DNA of 64,000 bases from Symsagittifera roscoffensis. Lineage: Eukaryota > Xenacoelomorpha > Acoela > Convolutidae. This document shows, in pieces, positions 32,490 to 41,660 of this stretch. Within the stretch, counting starts at the first letter, position 1; each line of letters begins with the position of its first letter. Position numbers and translations under genes: made by a program. Under the pieces are notes generated by a model. The model was not told the origin of the DNA, searched no databases, and saw only the letters and a program-made list of their open reading frames with translations. Where the stretch lies: assembly GCF_963678635.1 (NCBI RefSeq), contig NC_087071.1, positions 19,593,613 to 19,657,612 on the forward strand. Direction: 5' to 3'.

Positions 32490-33131
32490 TCCCGTTGGTC
32501 GATGACCGTGACATATTTGTCAGTTTCTGGTGGTTAAAATATCCTTTTTCATCGATTAGGGCTTGATTAAGTGCTTCCGACGGGCTTATGGTAGCTGAAA
32601 GTAGCTTCCTCTGGGTGTCTGTGTTCTTCATATTGCAAATGAAGATATCCCTTATCCATTCTGCCTCGTCAGGTTCCTTGATGTTGCACGTGCTGGCTAG
32701 GTCCGTCAGTGCTCCCCAGAATTGTTCGTACGACTCACGATCTTTTTGTTTTCGATTTAGAAGTTTATATCTTTCGAACGTAGTATTGGGCGGTTTGTTA
32801 AATGCTGCGTCTAGTAGAGTCCAGAACTCAGAGAACAATATTGCTAGAATCTTGACTCTCGGGTTCTTTTGTGTAAAAACTCTTTTTCCTTCGCTCCCTA
32901 GGGCTAAAAATAAAATTGATCGCAGTTTCTTGTCCGCCTCCGTTCGTCTCATTCCATTAAATTTTCTTTTCTCTTCGTTGATCCGTTTCTCTTCTGCGGA
33001 TTCGTACTGTTTCATTGTGCTTTTGTTCCTGCTCTCTCTGTTGGCTTTTTCCGCGTCCGACTCGCTGCCTGTCGCCTGTTCCAAAATTGGAATTTGCGTC
33101 TCCGGTATCTCTGGTCCATGTAGGCTCTCTA
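32470..33131 (-). pseudogene. gag: Gypsy gag C-terminal part, cut by the LINE
   Basis: Copy of the gag ORF from its stop up to the LINE insertion point. The remaining N-terminal piece (from the ATG at the LTR edge) is at 36,717-36,852. Joining the outer bases on either side of the LINE (CTCTCTA and AATCCAGG) gives the uninterrupted sequence of unit 1 at 30,718-30,732. Confidence 0.88.
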
Positions 33132-33502
33132 GAAGAAGAAGAAGAAAGAACACTTGAATTACTATACAATAAAAAGCCGAGGCATCAGTGTAGCAAAGTG
33201 TAAATAATAAAATTGGTTATAAATTCATTGGTTACATCAAACAAAAACAAAACATCAGAAAACAAGCAATAAACAAAACAAAAAAAAACAAAATCGGTTA
33301 CAGTTCGGAAATTGGTTGATTAAAGTATATGAAGTTTCGGATACTATAGAAAATTAAAGATTTAAGAATTAGGAACAAGCTGGTAATAAAACTTTACAAA
33401 CAATTTTACAGATAGTCCAATTATACAACGTATATGCAGAGTATATACAGTTTCTCTTTCAAGCAATGTGTGAAAAATTAAACTGAATTAAAAAATATAG
33501 AA

Positions 33503-36500
33503 CTAGCAAAAACGGTAATCACGCCACGTATTTGTATTAGTACATATAGGATTGTTTCTCAATTCACTCACGTAAAATTCTTTCAATTTTTTCTTGAATT
33601 CTGTTTTCGATTTTTCTAAATTGCGCAAAATTATGGGCAGTGAATTCCATTTTTTAGAAGTCAAATGAAAAAATGATTTTTGTAGAGAAGCAGTCGAACA
33701 ATGTTTGTCAAAAATAATTTGTTTCGTTCTTTCGTTGAGCCTATAATTGGCAGTCGGTAGTCTCAGTGTATTTTCAAAAGCCTTCTTTTTGTTTGTAAGA
33801 TATTGGTATAAGTATGTTATACACTTTAACTCAATTCTTTTCTCGATTCCAATGAACGATTTGCTAATGCGAAGAAGGGAAGAAGATTTAAAATTCGATC
33901 TGAAATATGTTCTTTTTAGCGCCCAGTTCAACTGTTTCTCCAGAGATAGCATCAAAGTAGCATTAATTTGTTGCAAAAAAATTGCTGAATAATCTAAATG
34001 TGATAAAACAAGACAATGAAGCAAGGCAACTAATGATAATGTCGGCAGTTGTTGTCCAATTGTATCAATAGTTTTAATCCCTTGGGCCATTTTTTGGAGA
34101 ATTGTTTTGATTTGAGCATGAAAAGATAAACTTGAATCAAGAATTATGCCTAAATATTTGCATTCTGATTTTTTGGCTACATAATGCCCACTAATTACTA
34201 GTTTATCAGTATCCACATTTTTGCTATCATTTTTTTGACAAAATGTTATAAATTCCGATTTAGATGCATTCAGATTCAATTGGTTCTCTGCAAAAAATTC
34301 CGTTAGATTATTGAGTGATTTTTGCAATCGATTCAAAGCATCCTCAGAAATTATAGAAGAGGAAAAAACCATACAGTCGTCAGCATATTGAACTAAAGTA
34401 CAACCCTCATATAATCGCTCTTGTATGTCATTAACATAAATATTGAACAACAACGGACCAAGTACCGTTCCTTGTGGGACACCTCGTTTTATTTCAATCC
34501 AGTCTGAAAAAATTCCATTGACGTTTACTCTTTGAATACGTTTGTTTAGGAAGCTAGCAATTAAAGCATTTGCTCCATTTGAAAAACCGAGAGAAAGCAT
34601 TTTTTCAATTAAAACTTCATGCGAAATAGAATCAAAAGCCTTGGACAGATCTAATAAAGCTGCATGTACGATTTTTTTTGAATCTATTTGATTTCGAATA
34701 CTTTCTGTCACATAAACAAGAGCATCTTGTGTTGAAATGTTTTTGCGAAATCCGAATTGAAATGGTGTCATTATTTGAAATTTGTCAAGATGTTCTGTTA
34801 TTTGGGCATGTAAAATTTTTTCAAAAATTTTAGAAAAAGCACAAGTTATTGATATTGGCCGATAATTTTTTGCATCCATTGGGTCATCTTTTTTGAACAA
34901 AGGGGTTACGTTTGCTTTTTTCAGTTCGATCGGGAAAATGTTCTCATCTAAGCAAGTATTTATGACAAAAGTTAAATGTGGAACTATAACTGATTGACCG
35001 TCAATGATTGCCCAAGCAGGTACGGTACAAGGTCCGAGAGGTTTTCCAACATTGATTTTTCGAACTATATCAAAGCATTGCTTCACTGTAATGTGTTGAA
35101 AATGAAAAGATGCAGATTCAGAGGCAGATTTGTTGTAATTCGGAGGCTTTTTAGCGCCGAAAAATTCGCCTAAGTTTGAAAAAATATAATTTAAATGATT
35201 GGCAATTTTTTTGTCTTGGGTTATCATTTCACTGAAGGAATTTCGTAGAACTGTAATTCGATGGTTGCCAGAACATGTACCTCTAACTTGGTTAATATAT
35301 TTCCATTTTTGTTGGATAGTGCTGAGAAGTGAAAAACAATTTTTTGAATGATCGAATTGTTTACTTCTAATCAATTTGCTCATTTGATTACGTAAAAACT
35401 GGTACTTTGACCAATTATCGCTTGTGCTTTGACTGCGATATGATCTGAGTGAATTCTGTTTCTTAGTCAACAATTGCTGACATTCTGAATCGAACCATTC
35501 CGTTTTCAACACGTTTTTTGGTTTAAAATTACGAACAAACTTTTTTTCGATAGGAGCATGTTGCTGTAGAGCACAAGAAATTAAATAAATCATCGTCGAG
35601 AACATGTTTTGTGCGTCTGTACATTGATATAAGAGATACCAAGGAAGAGCGGAGAGTGAATTGCAAAATTCATTTTTCTGATAATTTTTCTTATTGAAAG
35701 TCGTAATTATCCTCGGTAAAATTTTGCCGCATTTTATATCCGTCAAAATAAATGAAGCAAAATGGTCGGTTTTATAAGGTGTATCAAAACAAAACTCAAT
35801 GCCGTTTGTTTCATAGTCACTGATTATGTAGTCGATATGAGTTTTTGTTGAGGAACTAATTCTGGTCTCATCGTTTGGACAAAAAACCTTCAATCCATAT
35901 GGAATAATTATAGAATCTAAATTTTCTTTTTCTTTGCTATCCAGATAATTTATGTTATAATCACCCAAAAGCGTAATTTTATTAGAAACTGAAAAAGCAT
36001 TATCTATGTTAAGCGTTAATTGTTCCAAAAAATCAATAAAGTTTGATCTGCTTGGGTTATAACACAAATTAACTAACATTTTTTCTTTACTCGAAATGTT
36101 AAATGTAGATTTGCACTCAACCCACACTGACTCATATTTTTCTTTATCAAATAAATTTAGATCAGGCCTCAATTTCGGAGCCAATTTGACTGGTATATAT
36201 AACAAAACGCCACCGCCTTTCTTTTTTACCGCTGATTGCCTATCATATCTGAACATCGCATGCGTTCTAGGTTGGAAATTCCATAAATTGTCACTATCTT
36301 CTTTTTTAAGCCACGTTTCGGAAATTCCTATAATTGTGTTTTCGCCCATATCATCAAGAAATTTTTTCAATTGCATCCGTTTTCTAATAATACTTTGAAA
36401 ATTCAAATGAACAAATTTAAGATTTGCACAATTTTTTGAGCAGATACCGTAGACTGTTTCAATGGTTTCGATAGGACCAGGGTTTTTTTCAACATCCCCA

Positions 36501-36700
36501 CTTTGGGTCAGTAACAACGCGAAAAGGAAAAGATGAGTCAGTGTGGTAGCTCTCCGCTCATTTATCCCACATTTCGTTGATAATATCTTTTGCTGGCAGC
36601 TTAGATAGCCCCAGTAAACAATAGTTTTTTCTTTAGTTTCCATCTGAGCCTTGGAAATTAGAAAAATTGCACAAAACAACCAGAATTTAATATTCAGCAT
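33503..36700 (-). CDS. LINE polyprotein: 2A peptide, APE endonuclease, reverse transcriptase
   Basis: 1,065 codons, apparently intact. Residues 1-19 look like a signal peptide (MLNIKFWLFCAIFLISKAQ). Residues 55-66 are hydrophobic and lead into a 2A motif, SGDVEKNPGP (67-76), which should make the ribosome skip a peptide bond between G75 and P76. The AP-type endonuclease follows (~93-320): VHLNFQS, ISETWL, GGGVLLYIP, LLGDYNINY, THIDYII, TDHFASF. RT spans ~560-830 with YRPISITCAFSKIFE, ALLDLSKAFDSISH, GVPQGTVLGPLLFNIYVND and the catalytic VQYADDCMVF near 770. There is no RNase H and no separate ORF1. This set is typical of the CR1/L2/Rex1 group. The enzyme nicks target DNA and primes cDNA synthesis there. 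No inactivating change is visible. Confidence 0.94.
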   Translation of the reverse strand: MLNIKFWLFCAIFLISKAQMETKEKTIVYWGYLSCQQKILSTKCGINERRATTLTHLFLFALLLTQSGDVEKNPGPIETIETVYGICSKNCANLKFVHLNFQSIIRKRMQLKKFLDDMGENTIIGISETWLKKEDSDNLWNFQPRTHAMFRYDRQSAVKKKGGGVLLYIPVKLAPKLRPDLNLFDKEKYESVWVECKSTFNISSKEKMLVNLCYNPSRSNFIDFLEQLTLNIDNAFSVSNKITLLGDYNINYLDSKEKENLDSIIIPYGLKVFCPNDETRISSSTKTHIDYIISDYETNGIEFCFDTPYKTDHFASFILTDIKCGKILPRIITTFNKKNYQKNEFCNSLSALPWYLLYQCTDAQNMFSTMIYLISCALQQHAPIEKKFVRNFKPKNVLKTEWFDSECQQLLTKKQNSLRSYRSQSTSDNWSKYQFLRNQMSKLIRSKQFDHSKNCFSLLSTIQQKWKYINQVRGTCSGNHRITVLRNSFSEMITQDKKIANHLNYIFSNLGEFFGAKKPPNYNKSASESASFHFQHITVKQCFDIVRKINVGKPLGPCTVPAWAIIDGQSVIVPHLTFVINTCLDENIFPIELKKANVTPLFKKDDPMDAKNYRPISITCAFSKIFEKILHAQITEHLDKFQIMTPFQFGFRKNISTQDALVYVTESIRNQIDSKKIVHAALLDLSKAFDSISHEVLIEKMLSLGFSNGANALIASFLNKRIQRVNVNGIFSDWIEIKRGVPQGTVLGPLLFNIYVNDIQERLYEGCTLVQYADDCMVFSSSIISEDALNRLQKSLNNLTEFFAENQLNLNASKSEFITFCQKNDSKNVDTDKLVISGHYVAKKSECKYLGIILDSSLSFHAQIKTILQKMAQGIKTIDTIGQQLPTLSLVALLHCLVLSHLDYSAIFLQQINATLMLSLEKQLNWALKRTYFRSNFKSSSLLRISKSFIGIEKRIELKCITYLYQYLTNKKKAFENTLRLPTANYRLNERTKQIIFDKHCSTASLQKSFFHLTSKKWNSLPIILRNLEKSKTEFKKKLKEFYVSELRNNPICTNTNTWRDYRFC
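36473..36502 (-). other. 2A 'StopGo' peptide coding site
   Basis: Encodes SGDVEKNPGP, matching the 2A consensus D-V/I-E-x-N-P-G-P. It is preceded by a Leu-rich hydrophobic stretch, the arrangement described for 2A peptides of some non-LTR retrotransposons. It would release a ~75-residue N-terminal product from the endonuclease-RT. Confidence 0.93.
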
Positions 36701-36851
36701 AATAGGTTAAATGCTGAATCCAGGTTTTCTTTCGCAATGATCGCCAATTGGAATTGGTCGCTCCACTGGGTCCAGGCATGCGGTGGCTCTAGGGTGTGAT
36801 TAGGCCAAAAGGGGGGAATTCCACGCACGTTCGAATCATTTGACTGCGCCA

Positions 36852-37053
36852 TAATAAACTATTCTAATTCTAAGTGTCTATGTACAAGGTATGTACATAA
36901 GCTTAATTGTTAAAACGATAAAAGGAAGTAGTTGAATTAAGACGTTAAAAAGGACAACTGAACTTCCGTTCATATCGACCGATGGTCGTAACTAAACTGG
37001 TATTAATTAAAATACCGAAGGTCATTATAACAAACTAAAAACAAATCACAACA
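36852..37053 (-). repeat. Gypsy 5' LTR, duplicated copy
   Basis: Third copy of the 202-bp LTR, with ACTAG (37,054-37,058) and the same 310-bp flank as at 31,067-31,380. The shared flank shows that it arose by duplication, not by a new insertion. Confidence 0.93.
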
Positions 37054-37376
37054 ACTAGGTACTAATTTCAAAGCCAAAGTCAGTCAAGCTGCCATAAAAT
37101 TGAAGCTAAAGATCAAATGGCAGCTCGTATCTAGACTATCATTGAAAGCAGATTTGCAACCGAACAACCAGATTTTTTTTAAACACAACCTCATTGAAAA
37201 ATAAAAGACAGTTTTTTTTTCTCAATGAAATTCTTATTACGAATTTCTACCTAGAACGAAACAATTAAGCAAAATTAAAAACTACTTTCAAAAATTGAAG
37301 TTTTAGTAATATATCTCCAATTTTGCTAGGTTATACACAGGAATTTTTTGGAAGAAGAGAAGGGGACAATATTTTG

Positions 37377-38752
37377 AAAAAAAAATTGAAAAGTATTCCA
37401 GAAACCTTGATCACTGTAGACCAGAAGCAAGATTATACGGGTCTTTTTATAACAATGCAACCTTAATTTCAAGTTGTAAAAAAATTTATTGGGTGTAGAC
37501 ATGATCATTTTATTTTAAATAACGCGTATAAAATGAATAAATGGTTTAAATTGTATCAAAAACTGAAGATATAGAAATTGCTCAAAATTACCCTAATAAT
37601 CCAAAAATTATGATTTGTTTTAAAAAACTGATGTTGGGTCCGACTATTACGGGATCGGGTTAACATCAAAACTTCAAGCAAACCTCAATTTACCCTGATT
37701 TTAGTTAAATTTGAAAACTAAAATATGGTTTTGTGGTTAACTCAGTTGACATCAGCTTGAGTCATTTTAGAGAGGTTGTTCACCAAACTCGAATGTTATA
37801 TTATTCAAAAGAATTTTGTAATTTCTAATCTGGTTGCAAATTGATATTGGCGCATTTAATGCGAGCGAAAAAAATTTTTGAGAAATCCAAACGCCATACC
37901 ACTTTTAAACTTTTTGTACAGTTAGTTCGCCTTGAAATTGCCGATGAAGCTAATAATTGCTATATACCAAACCAGATATGAGTTGAAGTATTTTTAAAAT
38001 TATAAAAAAAAAATTAATTGTTTTGTATGGCTACGAAGTCTCTGCTTCTAAAATTTCACAGATTGAAAATCGTGGCCTGTTTTTTGGACAAATTTTTGTT
38101 ATCTGTACTAATTCTGCCTTCACCAAGAATCTTCAATACCCTCAATGCGGCCCATGATTTTGTTTTTACGTAGAAAAACTGGGCTGGGGCTGCGAAATAA
38201 GCAAAAAGTTGCAATTTTGCATGCAAAAAAAAAATATTTGTTTTCTCTTTCTGTCATTAACTTTTTCTGTTTAGCGACTAAATTGTCAATTAAAAAAAAA
38301 AATTTTCCTCACTTTTTGATTTTTTTACGGCAAATTGTTTATCACACAATTTTCATAAGTGGGATTCTTTTGTATTTGTGAATTCTGATTCAACATCAGT
38401 TTTGCTGAGTTGTTCCGCCTGGCAAAACGAGTTCCCATATTTCCGAACGCAATATCACTTTTCAGGAATGTATGCGTAACGAAGCGTACCTGGGTCAAGG
38501 TGATGAATTTATGTTTCGACTAGCGCGACCAAGCAACCCTATGTTTTGACTAAGTTCGACAAGCCTAAATTTATTTGGACTCTTAACCTAAAATAATTTT
38601 GTTTCAACGAAAATTGACCAACGTAAGTAAGTTTAGGCATGAGAAATACGGCTAAGTTTGACCACCCAAATTAATCAATTATTTTTTGAACTTAATTATA
38701 TTCTTTCACGTGGTACTATATGGCATCGCATAACCAAAGTAAAAACATAACT
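37377..38752. other. Non-coding interval with one weak exon-like patch
   Basis: Mostly AT-rich and unrecognised. At ~38,402-38,526 a GC-richer frame of about 40 codons (VPPGKTSSHISERN, then ECMRNEAYLGQGDE) contains both an acceptor-like CTTTTCAG and a donor-like CAAG/GTGATG. It may belong to the gene ending at 39,857, but there is no homology to support it. The 78-aa ORF at 38,145 looks spurious. Confidence 0.35.
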
Positions 38753-38760
38753 GTCACTAG

Positions 38761-39221
38761 GGGTGCCGGACATCAAGCCGACGGGACTTCAAGCCGAATC
38801 GTAAAATTAGGGACTTCAAGCCGAATAGTTGCTTATAAAGTCGTGAAATATGATTAATTTGAAAACTTTTTTGAAGAATTTCTGAATTTCATGATCTTTC
38901 TTTACTAGTTATTGGCGTTTTCAAAAAATGTAAGCCTCCAAATGATGTTTCGGAAAGATTAAAAGTGAAACATGGTTGAAGGCATTTTTCATGTTTATAA
39001 TTTATGCATTTCAAAAACCGGCTGATGTTATTAACGGATATCAATCAGAAGTGGTGCATTGTCATGAATAACGCTTATTATGGACTAAACATGCCTAAAT
39101 TTTTGAAAAGCAACGTTTTACAGATTTAAAAAAAAATAGTGATTTGAGGTGCTTGTAAAGTTTAAATTTCGGCCTGAAGTCCCTTCGGCTTGAAGTCCCG
39201 TCGGCTTGTTGTCCTAGACCC
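38761..39221 (+). mobile_element. MITE with 8-bp TSD and ~37-bp terminal inverted repeats
   Basis: 461 bp, flanked by the perfect 8-bp direct repeat GTCACTAG (38,753-38,760, 39,222-39,229). The ends are inverted repeats: left GGGTGCCGGACATCAAGCCG, right (reverse complement) GGGTCTAGGACAACAAGCCG, both continuing ACGGGACTTCAAGCCGAA. The core word GGGACTTCAAGCCGAA recurs inside the left end as a direct repeat. No coding sequence. The TSD length suggests hAT, but the terminus is not the usual CAGGG. Confidence 0.88.
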
Positions 39222-39569
39222 GTCACTAGAACTGTAATGCATCGTAGCGACAACTTGGTTTCGTCAGTTAGGTTGCCAATGAAAGTTCAGATTTTTTAAG
39301 AAAAAATTCAGTAGCGACGAAGGCGCTTTATGTTACATACAAAAATGATCCCAAAAACTATCCATTTCTCACTATTTTGTTGTCATAATGGATTATGTGA
39401 GTAAAACAACTGGAAAAAAAACACTCGTTTTAATATTAATTCAAAAATTACAGCTGTTTTTATCAGGTGTATGAAGAAAAATAGAATAGCTCTTTTTCTT
39501 CAAAGAAATCTCTCGCGTGTGTGAATTACTTTTGATTTTTATTTAGGAAAAAAGGGTTTTTATGTTTAG

Positions 39570-39857
39570 ATTGCGATGAAATATTGCAACCTCTTCTACA
39601 ACTTCAATTTTCTCGCAATGCCATTGGTGTATGCTAAGTTGAACAAGCGTTTCATGAACGAGGGACATGCATTTTGCCGACTGTATCTGCTGCCCTATTG
39701 GTCGAGTATTCCTATTCTGGGTTCAATTGGCCGAAAAAGAGAACAGCCGATACGAATGGGATTGGATAATGCGGGAACCGCAACAAACGCAAGCTTGTAT
39801 ACGAAAACGTCGAATGTGATGAATCAGCAAAAACTAATGATGTCTTCTAACTGCTAA
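39570..39857 (+). CDS. Terminal exon of a host gene, possibly a rhodopsin-class GPCR tail
   Basis: Open from an acceptor-like site (GGGTTTTTATGTTTAG, ending 39,569) to a TAA, 96 codons in phase 0 from the acceptor. Base composition and codon use are richer in G/C than the surroundings. FYNFNFLAMPLVYAKLNKRF looks like TM7 and the start of helix 8 of a class A receptor, although the canonical NPxxY is not preserved (MPLVY). A nearby Cys (HAFCRLY) could be a palmitoylation site. The remaining ~60 residues are a polar tail. An AATAAA follows 33 bases after the stop. The exon call is fairly good; the receptor assignment is tentative. Upstream exons were not found and may lie left of the MITE. Confidence 0.5.
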   Translation: MAMKYCNLFYNFNFLAMPLVYAKLNKRFMNEGHAFCRLYLLPYWSSIPILGSIGRKREQPIRMGLDNAGTATNASLYTKTSNVMNQQKLMMSSNC

Positions 39858-39890
39858 TTTTATCTAACACGAATGTTCCGTGCCCCACAA

Positions 39891-39896
39891 AATAAA
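39891..39896 (+). terminator. Polyadenylation signal AATAAA
   Basis: Canonical hexamer 33 bp after the stop codon of the exon at 39,570-39,857. Its position supports that exon being terminal. Confidence 0.55.
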
Positions 39897-40617
39897 TATG
39901 TGACATTTGATAGCAATTTTATGGGATTGTACAAAAATGAAAAAACAATGTGTTGTTTTTTTTGCATGAATCATTAATACAGTTATTACCTTAATTCGAG
40001 TTATTAAAGACAAAATCAGAAAAAAAATCCATATTTTTTATGAAATTCTATTTCTGGCAATTATTGTGCAGAAAAACCATGGTGTGTTTGAAATTTCATT
40101 TTATTGTTAATTTTTTATCTAACCAGTAAAAGACTATTCCATGATTAATTTTTGTTATATTTGATTAGTTTTTTCCAAAATATTAGGTGAACAGTTGGTG
40201 AATAGTTTTGAGTAAATTTCATATACCGTCTAGTTTGAAAAACCGCTTCAGTGTTGAAAATTTATTCTTGATCAGAAATAATCCTTATGAATTGCAGATT
40301 ACTAAATTTTTGACCAGGCTCATCGTCTGTATGAATTGTGTGTACCATCCAAAAAGTAATTACTTAATTTTGATATAGATGTACAGTTTTAGTTACAATA
40401 GTTAAATTGCATCACTATTTTCAGTTGTGCGAATATTCTAGTACATTTGTATATTATCAAACGGGAAAGTGTTCATTTTGGAGTTTATATTTTAATTAAT
40501 TATTTTTTCATAGTCTGTGCGATTAATTGATACAAGACTAGCTGAATGATCTCGCCGAAAACATATGAAAACAACTGTGACTTCTTTTCCCAATAGAATT
40601 AAACACTCAGATACCTT
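39897..40617. other. Non-coding interval
   Basis: AT-rich. It holds the rest of a possible 3' UTR of the preceding exon and then nothing recognisable up to the truncated end of the next retroelement copy. Confidence 0.5.
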
Positions 40618-41660
40618 TTCAAAATTGCTAATCAACCACCACCAAACCAGTCCCCACCAACAACATCCCAAGACAGTCCAATAACACCTACAACTACCAA
40701 TAACCCCCAACCATCAACACGAATTTCTTTTCAAGACAATCCATACACTTTTGAAGAACGACACGCACGATTATCTGAACCATAAGAACCAGTTAATCGC
40801 CAACCATCTTTAAGCGAACCAACATATAACTTATATCCTACCTTACAACAAGATCTGAATCGAGTAAGACATACTAGCCAAAATTAAAATACACTTGAAA
40901 TAAAAAAAAACTATACATCCAAGACGAAATAGAAATTTTCAAACCCCCAGAGTTCATTTTAATCTAACCCAATCACCAACACAAACACATAGCATTTCAA
41001 ATATTCCATCAGACTATCTAGGTTCAACTCCAACATCAGAGCAAATCCGAGAAAATCCTTCTAACCCCCCAGACACCACCGAAAGACCACCATATTGGAC
41101 AACACACTCATATACTCAATGCGAACGAAATTTAGTAAATGAACCCATTATATTTCTTCTGATATAACATTATCATCCCTGCCAGAAACACTTTCAGTCC
41201 CATCAACACCATCTATAAGTCAAATATCACCAACACTTTTCCCTCTTAATTTCCTCACCAACCTTGACGCTAGATACCAAGAACAGTCATCGACAAATAC
41301 CCCTCTACGGTTATAGTGGAATAATTTCGTAGCATCTCCCCCACTATTTGGACAACATCAAAAAAATAACCGACTCCACAATTGGGCACTAAATAGATTA
41401 CAATATAGACAAGATCTTCACAAAGATATACAAGAACACAATATTCAAATACTTCAACAAAATAGTCTCCAATTAAAGTTTGAAATCACAGTCAGACTTA
41501 ATAATATTGTTCAACACCCAAATATAACAGCTCAATCACTACCTCCCCATTTATAACAACTGAAGTTAAATATAATTACGACAGACATACCAAAAATACA
41601 ATTGGATATATTAACTTTTATAACCCATACTCAGGATTATTATACACATGTATATTTTAA
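40618..41660 (+). pseudogene. Decayed copy of the methionine-less Ser/Pro-rich ORF
   Basis: Homologous to 58,578-59,753 on the minus strand over nearly its whole length (TTTGAAGAACGACACGC, AGCGAACCAACATATAA, GGACAACA.., CACAATTGGGCACTAAATAG, and so on) but full of stops and indels. It ends TGTATATTTTAA, overlapping the env ATG (41,648) exactly as in the better copy. Confidence 0.85.

Larger units (their letters stand above)
33132..36716 (-). mobile_element. CR1/L2-type LINE inserted in the duplicated gag
   Basis: 3,585 bp, delimited by comparison with the empty site in unit 1 (between 30,724 and 30,725). The 5' end is at 36,716, only 16 nt before the ORF start. The 3' UTR is 371 bp and ends in a (TTC)n-type tail (plus-strand GAAGAAGAAGAAGAAAG). 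No target-site duplication is detectable, as often in CR1-group elements. The single long ORF has endonuclease and RT. Very short 5' leader, so mild 5' truncation is possible. Confidence 0.95.
28974..37372 (+). repeat. Tandem segmental duplication of a 2,407-bp unit
   Basis: Unit 1 is 28,974-31,380: from mid-RT through gag, 5' LTR, TSD and 314 bp of flank. Unit 2 is 31,381-37,372, the same sequence plus a 3,585-bp LINE (5,992 - 3,585 = 2,407). At the junction, flank sequence (GGGGACAATATTTTG) switches to pol sequence (GATCATTTAAAAGC). TTTG is common to all three breakpoints (28,974-28,977, 31,381-31,384, 37,373-37,376). The units differ at only about nine positions by eye, so the event is fairly recent. 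Confidence 0.93.

Noticed and set aside
36852-37058. Independent solo LTR insertion
   Set aside because: The same ACTAG and 310 bp of identical flank as at 31,062 show that it is part of the segmental duplication.
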